From Pterois miles (lineage: Eukaryota > Chordata > Actinopteri > Perciformes > Scorpaenidae): a stretch of 64,000 bases of DNA. The notes beneath the pieces are model-generated. The model had not been told where the DNA came from, did not search any database, and saw only the letters and a program-made list of their open reading frames with translations. Of this stretch, positions 46,388 through 60,004 are shown in pieces; within the stretch, counting starts at the first letter, position 1, and the number at the start of each line of letters is the position of its first letter. Position numbers and translations under genes: made by a program. Where the stretch lies: assembly GCA_947000775.1 (NCBI GenBank), contig CAMQGK010000567.1:9293001-9357000 (forward strand). Reading direction: 5' to 3'.

Positions 46388-47140
46388 AACTAAATCCACC
46401 TTGCAGCACCTCTAAAGCTCATTAATGACATTAAATACACTGTAGTGCACTATAAAGTAAATGGGGAGTGATTTCCAAGACCGTCTCTTGGTTTAGAGCA
46501 GTAACTTTCTGGTTGGTTGCCTGGTAACAGCCAAGAAATAGTCAGATTGTCATTTTTATGCGTTGTTTTTTAGTACAGATTAAACAACTGACATGTATCA
46601 TGTTAATTTGTGAGCTTTAGAGGTGCTGGTAGGTGGACTTCGTCAAACAGTATGGAACCAAAGAGACAGCCAAAGAGAAACAGCCACTTCCAACATTTTG
46701 GACTTGAAGTGCTTATTATATTTATAAAATGTTATTGTTCAACAAACCCTTATTTTGGTAGAACATTACAACAGAAGTGAAATCATTTTTGCTTTACTTT
46801 TGTTTGGCACTTTTTAGGCAGACGTTTTACTGGCTTCCGGTAGTCGTTTTCAGTCCAAAATGGCCGAGGTGTAGCTTTGCTGCTGGACACTGATGCTGGA
46901 ATAGAGCAAACAATTGACTTTCACTTCTTGGCAATATCATTCTTTGACTTTGTTACCTTCAGACAAAGATGGGCTAGCTGTTTCCCCCTGTTTCCAGTTT
47001 TCCCCCTGTTTCCAGTCTTTATGCTAAGCTAAGCTAACCGGCTGCTGGCTGCAACTTCATATTTACGGCACAAATATGAAAGTGATATCAAATTTTTCTG
47101 CAAGAAGACAAATAAGCATATAGCATAAAATGTCAAATTG
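46388..47140. mobile_element. foldback-type MITE, family R4, truncated and interrupted
   Basis: Two inverted arms: CACCTCTAAAGCTCATTAAT at about 46407 and GTGAGCTTTAGAGGTGCTGG at about 46611. The sequence then continues with GGGCTAGCTGTTTCCCCCTG, TCTTTATGCTAAGCTAAGCT and GGCTGCTGGCTGC. The outer left part is missing. About 290 bp of unrelated sequence (46645-46935) splits the right part. The copy at 58459-58739 is an internally shortened relative. Confidence 0.65.
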
Positions 47141-48649
47141 TTGCTATCAACATGTCTCAAAATCAAAAGGGAATTCATCAAGCGATGAATGTAACTGAAT
47201 TTTGCTGATATGACTAATTGGCATATTTCATATATGAAATATTGACATATAATTTGGCACTTTAAGATTTTAAAATTAAATTAAATCCAACACAATGGAT
47301 TTTTATGATAATTTGGAGCATTAGTTTGTGATCACAGACATTGACTGTAATGCATAATCTCAATGGCATCCTCATTTGTTGGAAAGGAACCTGGAGGAAA
47401 GGTTTGCACACAATCTGCAGTCATACAACACAGGGCTTTATTTCAATAAAGTTTGATTAAGCATATTTTACCATGGCACCAAACGTGTCCAGATGTGAAC
47501 ACTGCAGTGGTATAACGACACATCTGCATCATAAATCGTACTTTGTCTCCATCTAGTGGATGCTTTAGGCTATGCAAGCGACAGAGCTACAGCCAAAAAA
47601 ATAGTTTAGCTGAAAACGATGTGCATTAAAAGATAAATCATTTTGTGATTAAAAATGTTCTGTGGTCCTGATCTCAGTGAGCTTGGCCGCTTTAGAGTGT
47701 GACTCCCAGTGGGAATACAATGCAGTTTAAAAAGCAATAACAGCACGTCAAATCTCCTACAGGAGAAGTAGACAAGTGAAACCAATTATTTAATCTTTAT
47801 AAGGTGTAAATCCGGTTTTCTTCTGAACCAGACTGCCTTTTTCCCCTGAGCCCTAACAGGTGCACCGCTCTTCGCCTGGAGGAATGATGCTGCCTTCAGT
47901 GTAGCAATGAAAATTGTAAAAGTCTAAATCCTCGATTTGGCAGTTAAGTGTGTGCATAAAAATGTTTTTGTAGACATCACAAATGTCTGTCTAATGTGTC
48001 GAATATGTTTCGTTTCCTCCTGTACTGCATATTATTAACTAATAATACGATATATGTTGACAAAGCTTTCGCAAAGAATAAATTATAAAATCTGATGAAC
48101 ACAACAACAAATGTTGTGTAAACAAATGGAGAGCTTCGTAAAGCAATACGCCTAAAAGCATTACAAGATATTATGAGGGATAAATGCGTTTGCAATAATA
48201 ACGTTGAAGCTTGAAAGTTGGAGTGTGCGGGGGTGACATGAACGCAGCATCAGTTGGTGCGTGCACTGTGCTGACGAGCCGTTGCTGGTGGAAACAGCTG
48301 GTGGTTTCTGTCAGCGAGCACTTCGGCTTGTTAGAGATAGCAGCATTAGCAGGAATAAAAGTTCAAATTAGAGACGAAACCGACTGGGTGCGCTTTGGTT
48401 TGAGTCTCTGCTGCTGTTCCACCAGACGCCGGGAAATGTCATCCTGTGAACGCCACTTTATCCACCGGCAGTTGTTAATTAACGAGCTAGCTTGTTAGCC
48501 GCAGACTAGCGACGCTCGACGCAGCCGGCTAACGGCAGTTAGCTAACTTTTTACTCCCATAGCACGATACAGGTGTTCCGTCGCCGCAGACTAACTGTCA
48601 GCCGTCGGTTTCCTGACAGTATCGGGTGAGGCTTTTGTTTAATTCCAGC
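47141..48649 (+). promoter_or_regulatory. 5' flank and probable promoter/5' UTR of rbbp6
   Basis: AT-rich up to about 48190, then CpG-rich and GC-balanced from about 48200 to the start codon, as expected for a CpG promoter of a broadly expressed gene. No clear TATA box. A 95-residue open frame (48211-48498) has no family and probably lies in promoter/5' UTR. Confidence 0.5.
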
Positions 48650-48815
48650 ATGACTCATGTTCATTACAAGTTCTCCTCCAAGCTGAGCTACGACACGGTG
48701 GTGTTTGACGGCCCCCGCGTCACGCTGAAGGACCTGAAGAGGCAGATCATGGGCAGGGAGAAGCTCCGAGCCGGCGACTGCGACCTGCAGATCACAAACG
48801 CGCAGAGCAAAGAAG
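48650..48815 (+). CDS. rbbp6: rbbp6 coding exon 1
   Basis: Residues 1-55 plus one base: most of the DWNN ubiquitin-like fold, ending ...DLQITNAQSKE. Donor G|GTAATA. Confidence 0.95.
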
Positions 48816-51800
48816 GTAATAAAAACACACGTGTATGGACTGATAGGAGTGTTTATTCTGACAGTTTGTTAGAAAACACGTGGTCCGGGTTTGACAGCTG
48901 CCTGGGGAGAGGGCTGCGTCACCTCTTTCAGCTGGACTGGGGGGTCCAAGCTAGAACAAAAGGGATCTAATGAATGGACCACATTCCTGCTGCATTCACG
49001 GACAGTGGTCTTAATTAAACGGCGTGGTGGTGGATCACCCCGGTCACTGACATGCATGTGAAAGTCCCAGAACTGAGGGATAAAAATAGCAAAGGTCGGG
49101 GAGCTCAGCATAGCCATGACCATAATAATAAAGTCCAGCCAGATACATATACATGAATGAAAATCATCAATATAAGAGTGATGATGAAAATTTGCTGTAA
49201 TAACAGGAAAAGTCAACTCACTAAACCAGAAGGGTGGCATACAGATCAAACATGATCAGCCGGGAATGATCAGTTTAGAGCAAAGATGTCAAACACGACC
49301 CAGGGCCAGAAAGAAAGCCAAGATGATGAGATATGAAGATATGAATATGGGCTGGATTTTTCATTAATTGTGATCATTTTCAGAATGTATTTATATGTCT
49401 TTACACTAACAGGAAGGGGACATCTAGAGGTGTTGTTATTTATAGGTGACTGTGCAGTGCTTTTACTGTCCCACTAGACATCAGACTGGACTGTATGTGG
49501 CCTCTGAACTAAAATGAGTTTGACACCCCTGGTTTAGAGCGTGCCGATACATGGAGTTATGTGTTTTCACTGAAAGCACAACTTCATTATGTGAGAATAA
49601 AAAGATGTGCATACAACTCCTGATACGTAATCGTTTATAGAAAGCTTAGAAAAAGTAAGTATTAATATATTAGTATCATACATTATAGGAAGGGTTAAGA
49701 GACTTTTTAGGCCCCAGTCTTCCAACAATGCTGTGTCATGCAGCCTGTTATTCTCTGAAAATCAGATTGCAGGGTCCAAAGGGTGTCAATATTTTCTTTA
49801 ACTTTGGTTTGATTCGTGGTTAAAACTAACAATGTTGACAGAGGATACCAGGCTGTAAAATGAATATTAAGTCTTTGCTGTCTTTTTTTAAGAAATATGA
49901 ATAATTCAGACCACCAGAGCTGCCTCCTCTTGTTTGTTTAGTCAATGCCAATGCCAATAATACACTGGTTCCAGTTTCTGTGATATAAATATTACAGATA
50001 TTTTATGATGTAGCATTTTGAGTGGTCGGTCAAAACAATCACCTGGAGCTCTTGATAAGTTTTTTTTTTCAGTATCTTATGACATTATAGACTGAACGGT
50101 CAGCAGATAAATCAATAATGAAAATAATGATCAGTTGCAGCCGTAGATTGATCAAGCCAAGACTATAAAGAATATAAAACTATAAAATCATTGTTGTTAC
50201 AGTCCCAGACTGTTTGTGTAAGACTGTACCAAAGAGCCATTCTCACGTTGACTGCATGATTTCTCAATAACCCTGAAGAAGAGAGATTTTCGTATGGCGT
50301 TAAATATTTACCACCCAGAAATCATTTTGTGTGAGCTGATCCATAAGACTATAAACTCTCATTTTCTCCATCTCTCCCTCTCAGAGTACATAGATGATGA
50401 CAGTTTGATCTCCAAAGGCTCCTCCGTCATCGTCAGGAGAATCCCAATCATTGGAGCAAAATCCAGCTCGAGCAGCAAGACCCACAACATGTAAGTGTTT
50501 TTTTGTTTGATCCAATGGGCAACCGCCGTCTCCAAAAAGTGCCTTAAATTTGCATTCTTTCCAACAGCCAGCAGGGGGCAACTCCTCTGGTTGCAAAAAG
50601 AAGTCTGATTATGTAGAAGTCAATGAGAAAATGAACCTACTTCTCACTTCACCTCAGTAAGCACTGTAAACATGAGTTTATGGTCTCAATCACTAGTTTC
50701 AAGTCTTCTTCAATACAGCATGATGTTCATTTAGTAAATTATGGTCCCATTTAGAGTCAAATAGACCATAAAGCAGGGGACTGTGAGTCCGGACCCAGAA
50801 GCCGTCCCATACAGACCCGGACTTACAGCAAAAACAGAAGATTATGATTTAAAACCTGAAGGGGTGCTTCTATTTTAACCGATACAGCTTTAAGGTAGTG
50901 GTTAAGCGGATGAAGAAACGCACAGACCAATTGCATGCGAGTTAAGCCATCCCACGTGATACTACTCAGCCAATCAAATCTGTGCATTTCTGCATCTGTG
51001 CATCCAGGTGGTAAACATTGCGACAGTGCAGACAGATGAGAGTTCGAGGAAAGTTACACATGAAAAGATGATAGAAAGAGAAAGAAAGATAGTGAGACTG
51101 GTAGAAAAAACAAATGGAGACATACAGACAACTGCGGCAAAGAAAGTAAAGAAACAGAGGAGTGAGATGGCGAAAGGGAGAGAAACAGACGACTGCAACA
51201 AAGTTCATTATTTGAAAAAAAGTTTTTACATGCAGATGTTAATATGATTACAAGGCCACTTAAATAAATATCACTTTAAATAGTTAGACATTATGATCTT
51301 CCGGACCTTTGCTTCAAGAAATTTTCTATAACTAGACCTCTTTAAATTTTAGTTGAATACCCCTGATTTAGGGTGTGGCTACCTTGTGATTGACAGGTTG
51401 CTACCACAGTGTTGTCTGGTCTGGGAGTTGTCTGTATTTTTGTCTTACAACTTAAACCCTTTCACAGGTTGTTTTCACTTCATGTTAGTAGTTAATTTTA
51501 ACTTTTTTGGTCACCTAAAACTGTCTTACTCAGTGTTCAGTTGTACTTAGCTCCACCCTCGTGTTACTTCTGGTTGCAAAGAACCAAGATGGTGACTGCC
51601 AAAAACTAAGGCGGTGATGGCCAAAATGCCAAACTCGAGGCTTCAAAATGACCACAGACCATTTTGTGATGTCACGGTGACTACGTCCATTTATACTGTC
51701 TATGGTTTGGCACATACTGTCATTGCATTCCCGCACTGATAGTAGCATTGATATCCACACCACTGCAAAGTCTAAACCTTGCTAACGAATCCCGGTCATC

Positions 51801-54800
51801 AGTCTCAATAATGGGAACATTTATAGCTAAAAAAATTCTAGTCTAAAATGTAAGTATTTGCTTTTAAAGGCCTGCATTACACACTTCGCAATAAATATAG
51901 ATCCCAGGCTCTTCATATTATAAAAACAAGAGTGCAGGTTAAGTCCTATATGTTGTTTTTGCTTATTGTAATGGTTTTGAGCAAAGCTATAAACATCATC
52001 ATGATAAATCAAGGCCTGTTACTGAGTCTTTCAGTTGATGATCGACAGTTGATTCAATAGGATTTTTCTGTGTCACACTTCTATGATAAAATATGCTCAC
52101 AGAGCAAAGAGTAGAAGCGTAACTCCATGGTGACGTTCACAGGGATTACCCAGATATTAGTCAGGCTTAGACAGGAGAGCCAGCAGTGGTGTTGGATTTA
52201 TGCATGGAAAGCAGGAAAAGACCTCACTGGAACAGAGTGGCAGTCATGTGATTAGCCCCGTCAGCACCATGCAGACGGGTGGTGAAGAATGAGAGCTAAA
52301 GAGTGGTGCAACATTGCCCACAAGATTAAATGCTGCAAATGCATTCTCTACCTGCACAAGCAGACTGGCAGTCACTCAGCTTCAGAGGGTTTCCACGTAA
52401 GCCTTGACTTTGAGTCATTTTAAAAGCTTTTACATCCACATTTAAACAGCTTAAAATCATATTTTAAAGGGGAGCACCACCTAATTAAGAAACTTAAATT
52501 AGTATCTTATTTCCATATTATTATTTGTGATCATGAGCTACTCTCTCTCGAAGCCAAAAACCAGGGAGGTCTCAAACTTGTGATGTCATAGGCTATAAAG
52601 TCTGGAGTTCCTCCATAGACGATGAATGGGAGGCTGATTTTGACTGATTTTCTTTTTTATACCAAATGAGCTTTATTCTATTATATTGTTGTCAGTTGTG
52701 AAACAGAAAATGTTCCCATATACTCAGAACATCTAGAACATCTTTCCCCATTCACCGTCTATGGAGCGGTTCCACACTTTTTATCCTATGACATCCCAAG
52801 TTTGAGTTTTAGCACTTTTTGAATGTGAGAGAGTTGTTCATGTTAAACAATAAGAATTAGGGGTGAGGAAAAAATTAATTTACCCATGTATCGCATCACA
52901 ATTATGATATAGATTTTTTAATGCCAGAATCGATATATTTGCTTCATTTGAGTCTATGCATAGGTAGATAGAAGTTACCAGTTTTATTGTTGTAGTTTGA
53001 GTAACGTGACGTCATATCTGTTCTGTATCCGTCAAAAACCAAAACCAAAACAACCCGCACTGAGCCGACGCAAGAAAGCAGAAAACAGCAGAGGGTTGGC
53101 ATGGATACAAGCTGCACCCTCACACATTAAATCCAAAGTAGAAAACACTACACGTACAATAAAGTATGTAAACACTTTTGGTTTCACACATTGCAGGAAA
53201 AGCAGAGCTAGACTTCATGGCTAAAGCTTCATGCTAACTCTATCATGGACAGGAAACATGATTGAATTGCGGTAACGTGTGGTCAAGCCAGCCATCACTC
53301 TTATCTCTGTGGTCAAATGAGCCGACGCTACAACTGTAGGGCACCCATATACTGACATTTATGTTAAATACATTCAAATGGCCCAGATGGAGCTGACCAT
53401 GGATGTATAAAAAGAACGGAGCTGACGGGAGAGCTAGCGATGGACTTGATGAAGTTAGCATCAGTATACATGTATGACTACGTCTGTTTTTCAAAATAAG
53501 GTGTTAACAAAGGGAGCTGTATATCCAAATACATATGGAAATAAGATTGATGATTATATTCACCAGAAGTATAAAACATTAAAAAGAAAAGACTACTAAT
53601 TTGTTGGGAAAAAAATAATAAATAATTCCAGACAATGACTGATATATTTGACTTCAGGACATCTCTGACTAGAAAATGGTTGTAGTTCCCCTTTAAACTC
53701 TAAAGGAAAAACTCACTGTAAACACAAAATAGAGAGAATAATAGAGAGATGCGATGATGCAGAATAAAATACCAACAGTAAACATCAGGTTTTAATGTCA
53801 GTCCTTCAACAAAGAGTGAAGGTTTCTTCCTAGAGTCACAATTTGTCAACAACACAAGCAGACAGATAAATCTAACATAGAAAAAACAGACATCATGAGT
53901 TTGTTCAGCCAAGTAAGTAACATCCTATTTTCCAACTAAACAGTCTGATCAGTAAAATAAGTAGTTTTGCTTTTACTTGTTAGCTAACAAAGATAACAAA
54001 GCCGTTATCAAGCTGACTTTACTCTTCTGAAATACACACTTGCTCAACTCGAGGCCAAACAGAACAAGTCATATTTTCTGTAAGGGCATTCTGGGTAGTG
54101 TAGGAAATCACCACCTGAAGTGGTAATAGGCAAGGCAGATTTTTATTCAGGAGAACATATAAAAATGTTGTTTTGCACTTTGCAGAGCTGCTTTGCCTAA
54201 TCTGTATTTCCAGGGTGATAAATTGTCATGGACGACTGGTTTAAAATTGATTTCATTTTTCTGTTTCAGTGAGCGATCAGATATCCAGCCTCACCACATC
54301 TTTGGAGCCTTCAAAGCAGTACGTAACCAAACCAAATCTCTCTCTCTGCAGCTCCACTAAACACACACACACACACACACACACATTGTTAGCATATCTT
54401 GTGCTTTAACATGAGATTAATGTGTGATTGGTTTAAACTAATGAAACCATGATCTCGATCACTGAAACCCTCTTATTTCCTCTATTGCGGTTTAAGTTCC
54501 TGTTGGTAAGAGGAAGTTATGTGCTTCTCAGATTGATTCACAGGGAGCTGCTGCTCTGAGATAAATCATATTTTGCAATTAAAATGCATTTGTAAAAAGT
54601 AATTCTTGCAGTTAGACTGTGTATGAGAGAGAGGTGAAGTTTACAATGTAACCAGTAACCGTAAGGGAAATTATACATAAAGGCTCTCAGCTGTTGATTT
54701 ATCAAGCTGATGTGTCCTCAGAAGACCATTCAGTATCTATCAGTGGGTGGTGGGAGCTGCTCGGGTGGGTCAAACACTATCATGCAGACCAGCTATTCAC

Positions 54801-57800
54801 AGCTGATAAACCTAACTGTTGTATGAGCTGCCAACAGTCATTACCCAGTAGGCTCTTCTCCATGAGCTGCTCCACCACTTGCTCACATATTATAACATTC
54901 AGAGATGTATACTGTATATCAGTAGTATATTGATCTCATTCATTCAAAAGCAGGGTTATTATAGTAAACTAAAACTGAAGCTAAACCAAAAATAAGCAGT
55001 GAAAAATATTGTTAGTAAACTGAAACTAAACAAAAACCATATACTTTAAGAAAATCTACAGCTAAATTAAAACCGTATTGCCTTATTAAAACTAATAAAT
55101 CTAAATTAAAAATGACAAATGAATTTCTGTTGTAGTATTTTAGTTATAATCACTATCGATAAAAGACAGCGAGAATATCTGTCATCCCTCGTCACACTGA
55201 ACCACAGAAAATTAACAGATCCTTCAGGAGATGGTGCCGCAGTTCAATCAGCACAAAGATTTAACATTAAACATTATGTTTTTTTTCCTACACAGTTCTC
55301 CAACCATGTATTTTATTTTATATAGCTGCATGTAGACAAACTACAACTAAATATATAAAAACTAAAACTAGCAAACACTCTGAAAACAAACTTAAAGCAC
55401 TGTAAAACTGTATATATAGAAATTTAAAGAAGCAAACACACTCTGAAAACCAACTTAAACTACTGTAAAACTAAATATATAAAAACTAAAAACTGGCAAA
55501 TCATCTGAAAACTATCTAAAACTGAACTAAAACAAAATTGAAAGATGGGATTGGAGTCCATCACCCACAGAAAGATCAAATGTGTCAAAATGACAAATTT
55601 AGTAGAGTACTCTGGTGAAGTGAACCAGTGTTGGAGAAATATTATTAACACCATCCAACCTCTTCAGATGTCTTGGAAGTGTTTGGGCTTTCTGAAATAA
55701 AAACTACACTGTCTCCCTTACTACACCATAAAACAAATTTATAATAAATTTAATTTATTATGAATAATGAATTTTATAATCAGACTGGATTTACGGTGTT
55801 TCTGCTTTAATGTCGTAGCAAATAACCACTCCTCAAAAACCAAGTGGTGCACCATTGTTATCTCATGCTGGATTTTTGGGTTGTCAGTTTCTGTTTATGA
55901 TCCTGTAAACTAACTCAAACACATCTCAAAACTTTTACTTGAATTAGTGTGCACTGACCTGATTTTCTCTCTGGTTTCTCAGTAGGAGAAGTGTCTGCCA
56001 CGCTTCTTAGTACTTTGAGTCTGTTGAACTACACTAACTTTTTTTTTTTTCTTTTGTGTTTTTGTGCCAATAAAGTCGTTTGTATGAAGCAGCCTTATGT
56101 ATCTGTCATCATTGGACATTTTTGATTGATCGTTAAAACCCTATATCCACATTTTCCCTTTGCAGGCAAAACAAACTACACTCAAAAATTGTTACATATG
56201 CTTGAATCATATTGGACATTATCACAATTCCACAAAGTCATGGGTCTCAAAAAAGACATATTTGGAAAATAAGAGTATAAAATCGAAGCAGCGGAGGGAG
56301 AGAGATCTTAGTCCTCAGTATGGAGCAAGCTTCAAAAACACTGGATCATTTGATCTGACTGAGCTATAATAAAGCCTGTCATATCTGCTCATCTGTCTGT
56401 CTGTCATACTGCTAGAAACAATATACTACAGTGCAGTCAGTCTGTTCTCCAGCACATTTGAGTTTAAATGAAACAATGACTTTGAGGTTTGAAGTGGCGA
56501 CTTTACGTTTTAAACTACATTATGTTTACGATTTTTGTGTTAGAGTGAATGTATATCATTTCCAGAAGGTTTTTCAAATTTAATGTGGTTAGAAATTCAT
56601 TTCTTGAGTGAATATACAGATGAGTAGCCACAATACTTGATCCTGACTGAACTATATGTGCTATAATTTGTGGTTAGTATTTCAATTTTCACATTCACAA
56701 TGACGAAGCTAACAAGATGTTTAGCAAGTATAATGTTAACTATGTTTACTTTGTTGTGAAGCCTGTCAGCATGCTCACATTCGGTAATTGGCACTAAACA
56801 CAACCCAAGCTGAGGAGAATGCAATTAGTTTTGCAGATATTAGATCATAAACCAAAGAATTGGGAATTTCGACTTTAGGTTGGCACTGGGTGAAAAGTCA
56901 AGAGATCACCAAAGTTATTAGGATTCATCCTCTGGGGATAATGAATGTTTCTACAATATTTGATGAAAAATCATAGTCCAGTTGTTGAGATATTTCATTG
57001 TGAACCAAACTTGTGGGCCGACCGACCGACATTGCCACCCATAGAAAACATCTGTCACACTTGTCTATTATAAGACAGTGGTGACAAACCAAGAGAGCGG
57101 TGTTAGGAGACACTGAGGTAGATGTTAGGTGATGAGAGCGAAGATGTTTTTTTTTATCAAACAAAATGCTGGTCTGACAGGTGAAAAGTCCCTGGATGCA
57201 TTTGTTATATTGTTGGCTTCTTCATTTTCAAGGATGCAAGTTTAAATGAATGAGAAGTGGCAGAAGGTGCTGAGGCAGTAATCCTGGGATAACAATAGAC
57301 ATGTGTTATCCACTCATTCCATCCACTCACACTATTAAAGTGAAGTTATGACATACAGCAATCACCAGTGCACCAGTGCTGGGGGGTAAAACATCAAGAT
57401 TAGCAAGACAAGTGGCTTTGTTTTGGAGCAAAACCTTTTTTTTTTTTTTTTGCATTTTTTCCCAATATATATGAACATAGATCATAGATCTTTACCTAAG
57501 ATGTGTAACCTGGAGGCTCTCGTCGTTACTTTATGAATGAAACTGATTATTTGTTTAATTCTAACAGATGGATGACCAGAATTCTTCCGGAGTCTTACCC
57601 TTTTTCTCCAAGGTATACACTCTATATTTTTATCAGACGTATTTATGCTGGATCATGTGAGTCGGTCTTAATAAAACACTGACCCGACATCTGTGTCTGT
57701 TGCACACACATTTGTGTGTGTACATGCAGATGGCTAACCTGGCTGATGTGGATGTGTCAGAGGAGGATAAGCTCAAAGTTATGATGAATCAGTCCTACGA

Positions 57801-59968
57801 CTCCATGAAGTGAGTCACTTCTTTAATCATTTCAAATCTCCCTAATTTCTTTATCTCCATGTCTCACTTTTTCTCACGACTCCCAATACTTTACTCCACA
57901 TTCCTCACTTATTTTCCATCATTCTGTTCTTCTTCTTATTTATATTTACTTCCCTATTATTTATTCGATTTTTCAGCCTGCTTTTCTATAATTTTCTTTC
58001 TTCACCTATCTCCATCTCATTCTCTGTCTCTTTGCCTTTCTAGTTACAACAAGTTTGGAACTGCACTTCCTGCAAACTACACCTGTTACCGCTGTGGAAA
58101 TACTGGTCACCACATCAGGAACTGTCCCACCAGTGGGGTAAGAGCAGAATGTGAGGTGTCCCTGAAGGGAGGCAGTTTCTGTTGCAGACTGTGTGTCTTT
58201 ACATTTCTGCTATTTAGTATAAGAGTTATTTGTGTGTGACTGCAAGCCTAGCATTAAATGTAGATGTGTGTTTGACAACAGGATAAAACCTTCGAGGCCC
58301 CTCTGAGAATTAAGAAAAGCTCAGGCATCCCTCGATCCTTCATGGTGGAGGTGGACGACCCCAACATAAAGGGCGCCATGCTGACCAACTGTGGACGTTA
58401 CGCAATTCCTTCCATAGACATGTGAGACAACAGAGTCAATGTTTGTGTGTCCTTTGTTTTAAGGGGAAGGACTGACATTTTGGGAAATAGCTTAAGGACT
58501 GGAAACGGCTAGCCTGGCTCTGTCCAGAGGTGACAAACTCCACTAACAAGCACCTCTAAACGTCACTAATTAACACGTTATATCTTGTACCCAGTATTTA
58601 TACTAAGCTAATCTAAACTGCTGGCAGTAGCCTGCATATTTAAGATATATACACATGAGACTGGTATGAATCTTTTTATCTAAATCTTGGCAAGAATGAA
58701 AATAAATGTATATCCCAAAATACTGAATTATTCCTTTAAAATGATATCCAGGGACAGTGTGCAAACAGTTTACACATATTTTCAAAAAGGCTCACTCGAG
58801 TGTTTTTATGACACGACTGATGACTCCAGGAAGACAAACATACCTGAGTTTATGATAAAACATAGTTATTTCCCACCTTCCTGAAAGTACTTAGAGGAAC
58901 ATGTGTAACATTTCAAGTGATCTATCAGCAGAAACTACGTTTTCATTAGTGTATAATCACCTGAAACTAAAAAAATCTTTTTTTTTTTTTTTAGCTTCGA
59001 ATGAGCCCCTTCATTTAGATAGGGAGTGTACCACCAGCTGTAGTGTTATTATGGTACAGCTCACATTACCACAGTTTTAGTGAGCAGAGGAGTCCTCAGT
59101 CGGTTCCAAATGCTACACACTGTACCTTTTATGTTACCAAAAACAGTAGGATTTGTCTCTTTCCTATCCTTTTAACTGTCTTTGTTCATATGTCACGTCA
59201 CATGTGACCATGATGAGGACTCCTCATGTTTCAGGAGAACTGTCTCTTGGATAAATAGCGAAATCATTGTAGCTATCCTCCGGCCCGGATAACTGCATTG
59301 TCATAAGCACAGTTAGCAAGACTTTAAAGACACGAAGGTCAGTTTCAGCCTGTCAAAAACACCAAGTTTTTGTCAAACTTAACACTTTTTACATAACTCT
59401 GGTGAAAGGCATCCTCAAACACATAAAAAGCATATGTGAATGTGCAGTGTGCATGCTATTGTCTGTCTGTAGTGAGGCGTACGCCATTGGCAAGAAGGAG
59501 AAGCCTCCGTTCCTTCCACAGGAGCAGCTGAAGTCAGAAGACAAGGAGGAACCTGTACCTGAGGAACTCCTCTGTCTTATCTGTCATGACCTGCTGAGTG
59601 ACGCTGTGGTCATACCCTGCTGTGGAAACAGCTACTGTGACGACTGTGAGTGTCTCTTACACACACACACATCCACATGTACACTTAAATAATACTTTAA
59701 ATAATGAGTCATTCCAGTCCTGATGTACTTTGTCCATCAAAAGGTATGAACAAATTAAAGATGCTGTGCTCAGTCTGATATTTACAGTTTTCATCTCTTG
59801 CTCAGGTATTCGCACCGCATTACTTGATTCAGAGGAACATGTCTGCCCCACCTGTAGCCAGTCAGATGTCTCACCTGACACCCTAATAGGCAATAAATTT
59901 CTCCGACAGGTGAATTGAAGGATGGATGGAAAATATGTATTGGTGTTAGAGTTGGAGGGGATTGGAAA

Positions 59969-60004
<36 letters not shown>

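Larger units (their letters stand above)
48816..50384 (+). other. rbbp6 intron 1
   Basis: 1.57 kb, containing a hAT MITE with an exact target duplication (49281-49531) and a short hAT MITE tail near 50090-50146; nothing else recognised. Confidence 0.85.
50491..54269 (+). other. rbbp6 intron 2
   Basis: 3.8 kb crowded with repeats: an R1 copy holding a nested insertion, a hairpin MITE and a possible hAT remnant (about 52870-53230). Stretches 51760-52480 and 53240-54260 show nothing recognisable. Confidence 0.85.
54319..57567 (+). other. rbbp6 intron 3, possible alternative 3' end
   Basis: 3.25 kb. Begins with 13 open codons and a stop (54319-54360), then a CA tract, an AAACTAAA-rich repeat (54950-55530), two good AATAAA signals (56069-56074, 56368-56373) and an inverted R2 copy. 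No further exon recognised. Confidence 0.8.
58422..59472 (+). other. rbbp6 intron 7
   Basis: About 1.05 kb, half of it made of two different MITEs placed end to end (58459-58739 and 58891-59130). Confidence 0.85.

Noticed and set aside
48869..49249. 126-codon minus-strand frame in rbbp6 intron 1
   Set aside because: It starts next to exon 1, has no family features, and overlaps ordinary intron sequence.
52997..53224. 75-codon frame as a zinc-finger or transposase gene
   Set aside because: The surroundings look like a decayed hAT element, but the peptide shows no zinc ligands or transposase motif that I can point to.
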